From assembly GCA_900542825.1 (NCBI GenBank), contig UQOY01000006.1, forward strand, positions 1-64,000: a stretch of DNA of 64,000 nt. The letters are read 5' to 3'. The DNA comes from an uncultured Collinsella sp. (GTDB lineage Bacteria; Actinomycetota; Coriobacteriia; Coriobacteriales; Coriobacteriaceae). The position numbers and the translations under genes were made by a program. Shown here piece by piece: positions 42,025-50,351 of this stretch (the stretch's first letter is position 1; every line of letters begins with the position of its first letter). The notes under the pieces are model-generated. The model saw only the letters and a program-made list of their open reading frames with translations, was not told the DNA's origin and did no database searches.

Positions 42025-43455
42025 TTAGGAAAGGTCCTCACCATTAGAAGCAATTACCTTCTTGTACCAGTCGAAGCTCTTCTTCTTGGAGCGCTTGAGG
42101 GTACCGTTGCCCGCGTCGTCGCGGTCGACGTAGATAAAGCCGTAGCGCTTGGACATCTCGCCCGTCGAGGCACTCACCAGGTCGATGCAGCCCCAGGATG
42201 TGTAGCCCATCAGGTCCACGCCGTCCTCGGTCACGGCATCACGCATGGCCTGGATGTGCTGGCGCAGGTAATCGATGCGGTAGTCGTCGTTGATGGAGCC
42301 GTCCTCTTCGACAACGTCCTTGGCGCCCAAGCCATTCTCGACCACAAACAGCGGCTTCTGATAGCGGTCGTACATGTCGTTGAGCGTGATGCGGAAGCCC
42401 ATGGGGTCGATAGCCCAGCCCCACTGGCTCTCCTGCAGGTAGGGGTTCTTGGCACCGGCGAAGGCGTTGCCCTGGGTCCTCTCGACATCGGGGTTGTCGA
42501 CACCGGCGGAGCAGCGGGTGCTGTAGTAGCTAAAGCTGATAAAGTCGACCGTGTTCTCGGCAAGGACCTGCTTGTCCTCGTCGGTCATCCCCACGTCGAT
42601 GCCCTCGCGCTCAAACTTCTTGAGTGCCCACGCCGGATAGTAGCCACGGCTCTGAACGTCCACAAAGAAGTAGTTCTGCTGGTTATCGCGCTGTGCGGCG
42701 CGTACGTCGCCCGGACGGCAGCTGTAGGGGTAGTAGGTGCCGGCGGCAAGCATGCAGCCGATCATCGCGTCGGGGTCGATCTCGCGGGCGATCTTGGTGG
42801 CCCAGGCGCTCGCCACGAGCTCGTTGTGTGCAGCGATGAACTTGGCCTCCTCGCGGTTCTCGCCCTCCTCAAAGACCAGACCGGCGCCCATAAACGGCAG
42901 GTGCAGAATCATATTGATCTCGTTGAAGGTGAGCCAATACTTGACCAGGCCCTTGTAGCGGGTGAAGAGCACCGTCGCGAGGTTCTTGTAGAAGTCGATG
43001 AGCTTGCGGTTGCGCCAGCCGCCGTACTCCTTGATGAGGTGGATCGGGCAGTCGAAGTGCGTGATGGTCACGAGCGGCTCGATGCCATACTTCTTGCACT
43101 CGCGGAACACGTCCTCGTAGAAGGCCAGACCGGCCTCGTTGGGCTCGACCTCGTCACCGTTGGGGAAAATGCGGGTCCACGCCAGGCTCATGCGGAAGGT
43201 CTTAAAGCCCATCTCGGCAAAGAGGGCGATGTCCTCCTTGTAGTGGTGATAGAAGTCGATGGCTCCGTGCGCCGGATAATAATGGTCGGCATCGCATTCG
43301 AGCATCTTGAGGTCACCGAGGCAGACCGGGAAGCGGTCCTTGCCGTGCGGGACCACGTCCACGTTGGCCAGGCCGCGGCCGTCCACGTCGTAGGCGCCCT
43401 CGCACTGGTTGGCAGCCGTCGCGCCGCCCCACAGGAAGTCTTTACGGAAAGCCAT
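42025..43455 (-). CDS. GH1 6-phospho-beta-glucosidase, second copy
   Basis: 476-residue cytoplasmic GH1 enzyme, related to 17745-19193 but clearly distinct in sequence. Acid/base E179 in TFNEIN, nucleophile E373 in VVENGLG, and the 6-phosphate segment LVSASTGEMSKRYGFIYVD. AAAGGATTGATGC gives the ribosome site. It stands alone after a repeat region, without a PTS gene at its side. Confidence 0.93.
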   Translation of the reverse strand: MAFRKDFLWGGATAANQCEGAYDVDGRGLANVDVVPHGKDRFPVCLGDLKMLECDADHYYPAHGAIDFYHHYKEDIALFAEMGFKTFRMSLAWTRIFPNGDEVEPNEAGLAFYEDVFRECKKYGIEPLVTITHFDCPIHLIKEYGGWRNRKLIDFYKNLATVLFTRYKGLVKYWLTFNEINMILHLPFMGAGLVFEEGENREEAKFIAAHNELVASAWATKIAREIDPDAMIGCMLAAGTYYPYSCRPGDVRAAQRDNQQNYFFVDVQSRGYYPAWALKKFEREGIDVGMTDEDKQVLAENTVDFISFSYYSTRCSAGVDNPDVERTQGNAFAGAKNPYLQESQWGWAIDPMGFRITLNDMYDRYQKPLFVVENGLGAKDVVEEDGSINDDYRIDYLRQHIQAMRDAVTEDGVDLMGYTSWGCIDLVSASTGEMSKRYGFIYVDRDDAGNGTLKRSKKKSFDWYKKVIASNGEDLS

Positions 43456-43602
43456 GCATCAATCCTTTCACACGCTGTTTGTCGTGTTTTTAGTATCCCC
43501 GCAAATAGGGCCTCGCTCAACGACAGCGGCGCAGGCCGACACTTCTTTTCGCGCACAGACGCCCGGCAGCCGCCCCCGTCTGACACTTTTTGATACCCGC
43601 CT

Positions 43603-43649
43603 GCCCAAGCCACCACAAAGGGAACAGACACCTTTATTGTGGCTTGGGC
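43603..43649. repeat. REP-like hairpin
   Basis: GCCCAAGCCAC (43603-43613) pairs with GTGGCTTGGGC (43639-43649); the loop holds AAAGGGAACAGACACCTTTAT, a GGGAAC-core REP loop like those elsewhere in the window. Confidence 0.65.
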
Positions 43650-43657
43650 CCGGTTTG

Positions 43658-43792
43658 TCTCGATCTGTAACAGGTAGACCGCCAAAACCGGGCCTAGCGT
43701 TACAGATCGAGATCTTTCGGGCACCCTCTGCGGTTTATCTCGATCTGTAACAGGTAGAGACGATTTAGCCCGCTAGATGTTACAGATCGAGA
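43658..43792. repeat. Tandem pair of CGATCTGTAAC inverted repeats
   Basis: Two units, 43658-43712 and 43738-43792, 80 bp apart. Each is TCTCGATCTGTAAC, a 27-nt loop beginning AGGTAGA, then GTTACAGATCGAGA (14-bp perfect stem). The loops differ except for AGGTAGA and a CTAG. With the REP at 43603 this explains most of the 351-bp gap 43456-43806; no gene is seen there. Confidence 0.85.
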
Positions 43793-43806
43793 CAAACAGG
43801 AAGCCC

Positions 43807-44451
43807 CTAGTCGCAGGTGATGTCGAGGTTTTTGCCGACGAGGCCCACGTAGCCGCCTTCGGCTGCCTTGGGGCTGTCAGCATGGCAGAGAACCCACTTG
43901 TCGGCCTTCCAGTAGCAGTAGCTGTCGCCGGCGGCAGGCATGTCGGCTGCAGCCTCGGGGCGCGGGCCATTGGTGCCCGCCGGCAGCGCCACCATCACCT
44001 GGAAGCCACCGTCGTCGACCATGCACGGCGTGTAGTGGAGCGTGGTGTTGAAAACCTCGACGACCTTGCCCGCCGGTACGCGGAACGCCTTGACGCACGC
44101 GGTGTCGAGCTTGCCGTCCTCGATCTCCCAGCGATGCGCCACAAGCAGGATAAAGTCGCGGGCGCCCAGGTTGAATTCGCTGGCGCGGTGATACTCCAGG
44201 CAGTTGAGGCGCGTGTTGTGGCCGTTGCACCAGCCCAGCTGGAAGGGACGACCGCCAAACATGAGAAAGCCCAGTTTATCGGCATCCTTGACGCCCTCGA
44301 GCTCCGGCGCGCTTGCTACGTATTTACTGCCCTCGGGAATGGGCGTGGCAGAGAGCACCTCGAGCACGGGCGACGTAAGCTCGGACGGAACGTCATCCCA
44401 AACGTTGCCATAGGATTTGAACTCGGGATCGTTGACAGAGTAGATATGCAT
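43807..44451 (-). CDS. DUF4867 family protein
   Basis: 214 residues, soluble, matching DUF4867 in layout: N-terminal IYSVNDPEFKSYG, central LGFLMFGGRPFQLGWCNGHN and cupin-like H/E residues in VEVFNTTLHYTPCMVDDGGFQVMVALP. Members are thought to be sugar-metabolism associated, but the activity is unknown to me. ATG 44451 is supported by AGGAG 5 bp upstream; a GTG two codons earlier is possible. Separated from luxS by a terminator. Confidence 0.8.
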   Translation of the reverse strand: MHIYSVNDPEFKSYGNVWDDVPSELTSPVLEVLSATPIPEGSKYVASAPELEGVKDADKLGFLMFGGRPFQLGWCNGHNTRLNCLEYHRASEFNLGARDFILLVAHRWEIEDGKLDTACVKAFRVPAGKVVEVFNTTLHYTPCMVDDGGFQVMVALPAGTNGPRPEAAADMPAAGDSYCYWKADKWVLCHADSPKAAEGGYVGLVGKNLDITCD

Positions 44452-44534
44452 GTTCACTCCTGTTCGTAAATGTGACTATACGAACATTCTAAAACAAACA
44501 TGAGCGATTTTTAACGCTCATCCCGACCACTCAA

Positions 44535-44567
44535 CAAAAAGGCGCCCCCGCATAAGCGAAGGCGCCC
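44535..44567 (-). terminator. Intrinsic terminator after luxS
   Basis: On the minus strand GGCGCCTTCGC, TTAT loop, GCGGGGGCGCC then TTTTTG, 29 bp after the luxS stop. Confidence 0.75.
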
Positions 44568-44595
44568 AATGCGCGCGTTTTAGGCGATAAAGCCC

Positions 44596-45084
44596 TTACG
44601 CCTGCTGATAATGCAGGTGCTTCTCATCGATATCGGCCAGGTCACGGTCGAGATAGCGGCGTGCGAGCCAGTTTGCCATGGGGAGGTTCTGGTCCAGATA
44701 GTTACCGCACTCCTCGGGAGCGGCACCGGGGACATCGCCCTCAAAGCCGGCGACAAACTCGAACAGCTCACGCACGAGCGGCAGGATCTCCTCGCTCGTC
44801 ACCTCGCCAAACACGACGAGGTAAAAGCCCGTGCGGCAGCCCATGGGACCAAAGTAGACAATGCGGCTCGACCACTCGGCATGGTTGCGAAGGAACGTCG
44901 CGCCCAGGTGCTCGATGGTGTGGCACTCGGCCGTGTTCATGACCGGCTCCTTGTTGGGCGTGGTCAGGCGCAGGTCAAACGTGGTGACGGCAGCACCGGT
45001 CGACGGATCGCGGTCGATGCGGCTCACATAAACGCCGGGCTCAAGCAGCAGATGATCAACGGAAAAGCTGGCGATGCGCTCCAT
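44596..45084 (-). CDS. luxS: S-ribosylhomocysteine lyase LuxS
   Basis: Metalloenzyme splitting S-ribosylhomocysteine to homocysteine and the AI-2 precursor DPD. 162 residues; metal ligands H55 and H59 in HTIEHL and C126 in EECGNYLDQ, catalytic C83 in GPMGCRTGFYL. The start MERIASFSVDHLLL is the family start. It is the next gene after the FGGY kinase on the same strand but a terminator-like region separates them. No pfs gene is present nearby. Confidence 0.97.
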   Translation of the reverse strand: MERIASFSVDHLLLEPGVYVSRIDRDPSTGAAVTTFDLRLTTPNKEPVMNTAECHTIEHLGATFLRNHAEWSSRIVYFGPMGCRTGFYLVVFGEVTSEEILPLVRELFEFVAGFEGDVPGAAPEECGNYLDQNLPMANWLARRYLDRDLADIDEKHLHYQQA

Positions 45085-45160
45085 GGCAGATCCTCTCGAT
45101 AGTCAAATTGGAACAGGGCTCTTTTAGCTGGTTCGAATGGTCGCACCAATCATACCAGTC

Positions 45161-45225
45161 AAAAAAGCCCCGTCCCAAATAAGCTACCTGGGACGGGGAT
45201 CGATGGGTTTTTAATCCCCGTCCCA
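45161..45225 (-). terminator. Alternating hairpins between FGGY kinase gene and luxS
   Basis: Three copies of a TGGGACGGGG/CCCCGTCCCA motif in alternating orientation (45216-45225, 45189-45198, 45167-45177). Motif 2 can pair with 1 or with 3; only the 2-3 pair is followed by a T run (TTTTTT, minus strand). An extended -10-like TGGTATGAT follows and may be the luxS promoter. Confidence 0.65.
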
Positions 45226-45236
45226 GAAAAATCATG

Positions 45237-46727
45237 CTAGGCAGTGTACGAGATGGTGGCGGCTACGGCGTGGCGCCAGCCGGCGATCTTTTTGGCGCGC
45301 TCGTCGGCGGGCATGGCAGGCTCCACGATGCCGCGGGCCCCATAGACGTCGACGACATCGCGCGTGTACATGCCCAGCGCAATGCCGCAGGCCCAGGCCG
45401 CACCCAGACCGCTCATCTCGTCGTTGCTCGCGATGCGGATGGGCGAGCCAACCAAGTCGCTCTCAAACTGCATCAGGTACGCGTCGCGCGTGGGACCGCC
45501 GTCAACACGAAGCTCTGCCAGCGTTGCACCCGAATCCTCGACCATCGCATCGATCACGTCAAAGATTTGATAGGCGATCGACTCGTCGGCGGCCTTCACG
45601 AACTCCGCGCGACCCGTGGTGCGCGTCATGCCAAAGACGCAGCCCTCGGCGTCACTCGCCCAGTGCGGCGCGCCCAGACCGGTAAACGCCGGCACAAAGT
45701 AGACGCGGCTCGCCGGATTGGCGGCGTAACACAGGTCGGTGACCTCCTCGGGATTATTAATGAGCTCCAGGTCGTCGCGCAGCCACGTCTTGACGGCGCC
45801 GGCATAGCTCACGTTGCCCTCGAGCACGTACTCGGTCACGCCGTCCATGCGCCATGCGAGCGAGCTCGAAAGCCCGTGCGAGCTGGCAACGAACTCGTCG
45901 CCGACGTTCATCATGACCGAGCTACCGGTGCCATAGGTCGCCTTGGCCATGCCGCGGCTATGGCAGCCCTGCGCAAACAAGGCGGCGTGGCTGTCTCCAA
46001 GCACGCCGTGAATGGGCACGGGTGCCGGCAAAAAGCCGCCCAGGTCCGTCATGCCGAACAGGCCATCGGAATCGGTCACCTGCGGCAGGCAGGCCACGTC
46101 AACGCCAAAGGCCTCGCACACCGGCTCGCTCCAGCAGCCACGGCGCAGGTCAAAGAGCTGCGTGCGGCTGGCGTTGGACCAGTCGCAGCGGAACTCCGCA
46201 CCGCCCGTGAGCGTCCAGACCACCCAGGCATCGATGGTGCCCAGGCACAGCTCGCCTGCCGCCGCGGCCTCGGCAGCAGCGGGAACGTTCGCGAGGATCC
46301 AGGCCATCTTGCCCGCCGGATAGTAGGGCGAGAGTACCAGACCCGTCGTGTCGCGCACCAGCTCGGCCACACCCTCGCGCGCGGCCAGCTCGTCGCACAG
46401 CTCGCGGGCGCGGGCACACTGCCACACGACGGCGTCGCACAGCGACTCGCCCGTCGTGCGCCTCCAGGCAACGGTGGTCTCGCGCTGGTTGGAGATGCCG
46501 ATGCCGGCGACGTCGGCCGGATCGACCCCGGTCTCCTCCACCACGGCACGCGCCACGGCCAGAACATTGGCGGCAATCTCGGCCGGATCATGGCTCACCC
46601 AGCCGGCCTCGTTGACAATCTGGCGGTGCGAGCGATCGGCACGATGAATCAAATGACCGCCCTCGTCCACCAGCAGCGCCTTGGTGCCCTGCGTGGATTG
46701 ATCGATTCCGATGATGTATTTGCTCAT
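45237..46727 (-). CDS. FGGY-family carbohydrate kinase (candidate D-apulose kinase; GlpK-like)
   Basis: 496-residue ATP-dependent sugar kinase. The N-terminal phosphate loop IGIDQSTQGTKALLVD, GISNQRETTVAW, VVWQCARA, and the ATP motif ATYGTGSSVMMN mark the FGGY family, closest in look to glycerol kinase. Deviations from GlpK (DQSTQGTK instead of DQGTTSSR; SPYYPAGKMAW instead of DPYFSGTKLKW) and its place after an isomerase and a split transketolase suggest a ketose kinase, for example ApsK of apiose catabolism. Glycerol kinase remains an alternative; no glpF or glpD is near. ATG 46727 has GGGAGA upstream. Confidence 0.8.
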   Translation of the reverse strand: MSKYIIGIDQSTQGTKALLVDEGGHLIHRADRSHRQIVNEAGWVSHDPAEIAANVLAVARAVVEETGVDPADVAGIGISNQRETTVAWRRTTGESLCDAVVWQCARARELCDELAAREGVAELVRDTTGLVLSPYYPAGKMAWILANVPAAAEAAAAGELCLGTIDAWVVWTLTGGAEFRCDWSNASRTQLFDLRRGCWSEPVCEAFGVDVACLPQVTDSDGLFGMTDLGGFLPAPVPIHGVLGDSHAALFAQGCHSRGMAKATYGTGSSVMMNVGDEFVASSHGLSSSLAWRMDGVTEYVLEGNVSYAGAVKTWLRDDLELINNPEEVTDLCYAANPASRVYFVPAFTGLGAPHWASDAEGCVFGMTRTTGRAEFVKAADESIAYQIFDVIDAMVEDSGATLAELRVDGGPTRDAYLMQFESDLVGSPIRIASNDEMSGLGAAWACGIALGMYTRDVVDVYGARGIVEPAMPADERAKKIAGWRHAVAATISYTA

Positions 46728-46781
46728 GTACTCTCCCATTCCTTCCGCCAAATCGAAGACGACCCGACGGACAAGGAGCGA

Positions 46782-46890
46782 GCGGCCGTCAAGTGCCGCA
46801 GATTGCCGTGAAAGAGGAGCGCCGCGTACTCTGTGTACGCAAGCGACGGTTTGAACGGCAAGGTGCGGTGCTTGGCGGCCGCGCAGCGTC
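46782..46890 (-). repeat. Structured 3' element, copy 3 (after transketolase C subunit)
   Basis: A 19-bp closing stem (46782-46800 with 46864-46882; GT pairs included), GA/GG internal loop, TTGCCGT/ACGGCAA (46803-46809/46855-46861) and tip hairpin GCGTAC-TCTGT-GTACGC (46824-46840). Octamer GCAGCGTC at 46883-46890. The GA and GG sides of the loop are exchanged relative to copies 1 and 2. Confidence 0.85.
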
Positions 46891-46898
46891 TGTTTCTA

Positions 46899-47837
46899 CT
46901 AGTTGCCGAGGAACTCGGCGACCGTCTTGGCAATGCCTTCGCCGGTGAGGCCGTAGTGCGCAAAGACCTCGGGGCTCGTGCCGGTGATGACCGGCGCGTC
47001 GGGCAGGGAGAGGCACTTGACCGGACACGGGCAATGCTCGCCCACCACCTGCGCGACCATAGAGCCCAGGCCGCCGAAGGGGCTGTGCTCCTCGACCGTC
47101 ACGACGGCGCGCGTGGCACCGGCGGCCTCAATCACGGCCTCGGCGTCAAGCGGCTTGACGCAATACATGTCGAGCACCGTTGCCGAGATGCCCTGCTCGG
47201 CCAGCAAATCGGCGGCGTCCACGGCATGGCGGACCATCTCACCGGTGGCGACGAGCGTCACATCAGTGCCGCGGCGCACCCAGGTGGCGCGATCCATCTG
47301 GAACGGGCACTCGTCCTCGGTGTACACGTCCTCGACCGGGTTGCGGCCCACGCGGATGTAGGCCGGCTTGTTGTCGGCGACCAGGGCCCGCACGAGCTCG
47401 GCGGTCTGGAAGCGGTCGCTCGGCAGATACACGCGCATGTTGGGAATCGCGCTCATGGCGGCGATATCCTGCGCGGAGTGGTGGCTCATGCCCAAGGCGC
47501 CGTAGGACACGCCGCCCGAGATGCCGATGAGCTTGACGTTGGTGTTGGAGTACGAGACATCGACCTTGCACTGCTCATACGAGCGCGTGGTCACAAAGGA
47601 CGCCGGCGAGGCGGCCCAGGCCTTCTTGCCGCACGAGGCCATGCCGGCGGCGATGCCCACCAGGTCCTGCTCGGCAATGCCGACCTCAATGGACTGCTGG
47701 GGATACTGATCAAAGAACGGCGTGAGCGACGCGGAGCCGCGGGAGTCGGAGCACAGGACGACGATGTCCTTATCGGTCTTCGCGGCCTCGAGCAGCGTGT
47801 CGCAGATAACCTTGCGATTGGCGATCTTGTTAGCCAT
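46899..47837 (-). CDS. Transketolase, C-terminal subunit (candidate apulose-4-phosphate transketolase AptB)
   Basis: 312 residues: pyrimidine-binding domain with the thiamine-activating Glu E56 in VEVGIAEQDLVGIAAG, and the C-terminal transketolase domain (ATGEMVRHAVDAADLL, VVTVEEHSPFGGLGSMV). Works with the N-terminal subunit encoded upstream; their genes overlap by 8 bp. AAGGAGG precedes the ATG at 47837. Split transketolases are found both as ordinary pentose-phosphate enzymes and in dedicated pathways (AptAB, SqwGH); the neighbours here favour AptAB. Confidence 0.85.
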   Translation of the reverse strand: MANKIANRKVICDTLLEAAKTDKDIVVLCSDSRGSASLTPFFDQYPQQSIEVGIAEQDLVGIAAGMASCGKKAWAASPASFVTTRSYEQCKVDVSYSNTNVKLIGISGGVSYGALGMSHHSAQDIAAMSAIPNMRVYLPSDRFQTAELVRALVADNKPAYIRVGRNPVEDVYTEDECPFQMDRATWVRRGTDVTLVATGEMVRHAVDAADLLAEQGISATVLDMYCVKPLDAEAVIEAAGATRAVVTVEEHSPFGGLGSMVAQVVGEHCPCPVKCLSLPDAPVITGTSPEVFAHYGLTGEGIAKTVAEFLGN

Positions 47838-48666
47838 TGATGGCCTCCTTATGGGCAGCGAAATCGGCGATGATCTGGGCATATTCCTCATCGTTGGGCA
47901 GGTGATGATGCCAGGCGGCCTTGTCCTCCATAACGGGCGAGCCATAGCCCTTCACCGTGTTGAGGATGATGACCGTGGGCTTACCCTTGGTCTCGGCGGC
48001 CAGCGTCAGCGCGGCGTCGATGGCCTGGACGTCGTTGCCCGGAATGGAGAGCACGTTCCAGCCGAAGGCGGCCCAGCGCTCCTCCTGCGAGTCCTGCTTC
48101 ATAACGTCCTCGGTGCTGCCGCTGATCTGCAGGCGGTTGCGGTCCACGAGCGCACACAGGTTATCGAGCTGGTAGTTGCCGCCGCTCATGGCGCCCTCCC
48201 AGACCGAGCCCTCGGCAAGTTCGCCATCGCCCATGATGGTGTAGACGCGGTAGTCGCGGCCGTCCATCTTGCCGGCGAGCGCCATGCCCACGGCAACGGG
48301 CAGGCCGTGGCCCAGCGAGCCGGAGTTCATCTCGATGCCCTTGAGCTTGTTGTTGGGATGGCCGATGTAGGGGCTGCCGAACTTGGAGAAGCGGGCCTTG
48401 ACGTCGTCGAGGTCAAGATAGCCCTCGTGGCAGAGCACCGCGTAGTAGGCCTCCATGGCATGACCCTTGGAGAGCACGAAGCGGTCGCGGTTGGGATCGT
48501 CGACGGTCTCGGGCGAAATGTTGAGGTGGTTGGCGTAGAGGGTCATGAGGGCGTCGATCACCGACATGTCGCCGCCGATGTGACCGCCAGCGCCAGCCAT
48601 GATGATATCGACGCAATCGCGGCGAAGGTCCCAACGCAGGGACTCAAGCTCTTCGATAGTTGCCAT
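47830..48666 (-). CDS. Transketolase, N-terminal subunit (candidate AptA)
   Basis: 278 residues covering the thiamine-pyrophosphate domain: GAGGHIGGDMS, LSKGHAMEAYYAVL, SLGHGLPVAVGMALAGK and the ThDP motif GDGELAEG at 146-153 ending in NLCALVDRN. Catalyses transfer of a two-carbon unit with its partner AptB-like subunit. It starts 2 bp after the isomerase gene stop; the ATG has GAGGAGAGTAGAA upstream. Confidence 0.87.
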   Translation of the reverse strand: MATIEELESLRWDLRRDCVDIIMAGAGGHIGGDMSVIDALMTLYANHLNISPETVDDPNRDRFVLSKGHAMEAYYAVLCHEGYLDLDDVKARFSKFGSPYIGHPNNKLKGIEMNSGSLGHGLPVAVGMALAGKMDGRDYRVYTIMGDGELAEGSVWEGAMSGGNYQLDNLCALVDRNRLQISGSTEDVMKQDSQEERWAAFGWNVLSIPGNDVQAIDAALTLAAETKGKPTVIILNTVKGYGSPVMEDKAAWHHHLPNDEEYAQIIADFAAHKEAING

Positions 48667-48668
48667 TT

Positions 48669-50069
48669 CTACTCTCCTCGCAGGTAGGCTTTAACGTCTT
48701 CTTCGATGGGGTCGTACAGGTCGGGGGCAATGCCGAGGTACTTGCACGCCTCGTAGAGCACCGGCACCACGTTGGCGTGAATAGCGACGCAGTGGTGGAT
48801 GTAGGGACCCTCGACAATCTTGGCCTCGAGGCGCTTGAGGTTGTCGACCTCGACCCACAGGTAGGTGCCCATGCCAGCCGGGCCGTCGATACCGCGGGCG
48901 TTGCCCAGCAGCAGCGAATACTCGCCGTTGTCGCCGTCAAAGCGGGCAAGGGTGAGGTCGCCGTGCTTGGCCTCGGCCGTCAGCGCGCCAGGGTGATCGA
49001 AAGCCAGCGGGTAAGTGAGCTTGGGTTTGACGGCCGCGCAGCTGCAGGGCCAGGGGCCGCAGTGCTGCAGCAGCTCGCCGTTCTCGTTATCGGGATGGCG
49101 CACGGTCCAGTCGGCGAACATGCCGCGGTGACGGCCCAGGTCGGCGGCTTCAACCATCAGCGCGGTGATGGCGCCGTGGATATCGGTCTCGCATACGATA
49201 GGAATGCCCATCTCGTTGAGGATGGCGTTGGCGGCGCAGGGCATAATGCCCAGCTCGTCCTGCAGAGCGTTCCAGCACTGAATGGCACCGGCGTTGCAGC
49301 CATACTTCTCGACCAGGCGCTTCATGGCGATGGCAAGACCGGCGACCGCGGGGACCTTGTCCTCGGGGATGCAGATCTCAAAGCTGTCGTTGATGTGGGC
49401 AAGCATGGTGGCCATGGCCTGCTCGTCGGTCTGGGCGTCACGCACGGCCTGGACAAGCTCGGTCATGGGGATGGGCGAAAGCTGGATGTTGAACTTCTCG
49501 AGCAGCTCGCCCTCGTTGCACATGGTCGACCAGAAGTCGAACGGACGGGTGGCCATCTGCAGAATACGGGTGTGCTTGAAGGTCTTGACCACGTTGCACA
49601 CGGCCAGGAAGTCCCAGACGCCGCGCTCGAACTCGGGGTCGGTCAGGCGGCAGTTGGTCATGTAGGTAAAGGGCACCTGGAAGCGGCGCAGGACCTTGCC
49701 GGTCGCGAACAGGCCGCACTGGCTGTCGCGCAGGCGCGTGCCATCGGGCTCGGGGCGCTCGTCGCGCGGGCCCCACAGCAGCACGGGCAGGCCGAGCTCG
49801 CGGGCAAGGCGAGCGCAAACGTACTCGGTGCCAAAGTTGGCGTGGCACAGCATGATGCCGTCGACGCCCTCGGCGCGGAACTTCTTGACGATAGGCTCGA
49901 TATGGCTGTCGTCGAACAGCAGGCCCTCGTCATTGATGTCGTCGATATCCACGATGTCGACGCCGATCTCGCGCAGGCGATCAGCCGTAAGGCCGCGATA
50001 CTTGATCGCGTCCGGCGCGCTAAAGATGCTGCGGCGCGTGGGTACAAAGCCGAGCTTGATCTTGTCCAT
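48669..50069 (-). CDS. L-fucose/L-arabinose isomerase-family protein (candidate D-apiose isomerase)
   Basis: 466 residues of the COG2407 fold. Seen: N-terminal domain LGFVPTRRSIFSAPDA, GIMLCHANFGTE, and the C-terminal metal site with E272 (CWNALQDELG), D296 (CETDIHGA) and a His in GPYIHHCVAIH near residue 431. Interconverts an aldose and ketose. Members of this family include fucose and arabinose isomerases, but the gene set isomerase, split transketolase, FGGY kinase is that of apiose catabolism (ApsI converts D-apiose to D-apulose). First gene of its operon, with GGGGAGG upstream of the ATG. Confidence 0.8.
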   Translation of the reverse strand: MDKIKLGFVPTRRSIFSAPDAIKYRGLTADRLREIGVDIVDIDDINDEGLLFDDSHIEPIVKKFRAEGVDGIMLCHANFGTEYVCARLARELGLPVLLWGPRDERPEPDGTRLRDSQCGLFATGKVLRRFQVPFTYMTNCRLTDPEFERGVWDFLAVCNVVKTFKHTRILQMATRPFDFWSTMCNEGELLEKFNIQLSPIPMTELVQAVRDAQTDEQAMATMLAHINDSFEICIPEDKVPAVAGLAIAMKRLVEKYGCNAGAIQCWNALQDELGIMPCAANAILNEMGIPIVCETDIHGAITALMVEAADLGRHRGMFADWTVRHPDNENGELLQHCGPWPCSCAAVKPKLTYPLAFDHPGALTAEAKHGDLTLARFDGDNGEYSLLLGNARGIDGPAGMGTYLWVEVDNLKRLEAKIVEGPYIHHCVAIHANVVPVLYEACKYLGIAPDLYDPIEEDVKAYLRGE

Positions 50070-50095
50070 GTACGTCCTCCCCTAATCACATGTTC

Positions 50096-50132
50096 AGTAA
50101 ACAGACGCATGTTTCGTTTTGTTCTGTTTACT
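50096..50132. promoter_or_regulatory. Inverted repeat AGTAAACAGA / TCTGTTTACT, candidate operator
   Basis: Perfect 10-bp arms (50096-50105, 50123-50132) 17 bp apart, 27 bp upstream of the isomerase gene. Further GTAAAC/TAAAC sites follow to 50216. Similar to TAAACAGAATAGTAAATG before the LacI gene that starts at 57711. Confidence 0.55.
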
Positions 50133-50234
50133 AAATGTTTTACTCTTTTGTTTAATAGTCTAGCGCGAAAGTCCCGTAAACGGTAGAGAAATCAGCCTAA
50201 ACGGTATGTAAACAATCTGAACATACAAGGACAA

Positions 50235-50262
50235 CAAAAAGAGGGCCCCGAAGGACCCTCTC
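50235..50262 (-). terminator. Intrinsic terminator after PTS IIA gene
   Basis: Minus strand GAGGGTCC-TTCG-GGGCCCTC then TTTTTG: 8-bp stem with UUCG-like loop. Ends the PTS operon before the isomerase promoter. Confidence 0.8.
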
Positions 50263-50351
50263 TATCCGCATATGTATGTACGCGAAAACAATACCGCCCT
50301 ATTCCCGCGAGCACACCGCCCGCGGGGGTAATCTGGCTGCAAGGCCCGTGG

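Noticed and set aside
45237..46727. Naming the FGGY kinase glpK outright
   Set aside because: Substrate-region residues differ from glycerol kinase and no glycerol genes are nearby; kept as a family-level call.
46899..48666. Frameshifted single transketolase gene
   Set aside because: The two halves have separate ribosome sites and complete domain boundaries with an 8-bp overlap, as in natural split transketolases, so it is not a broken gene.
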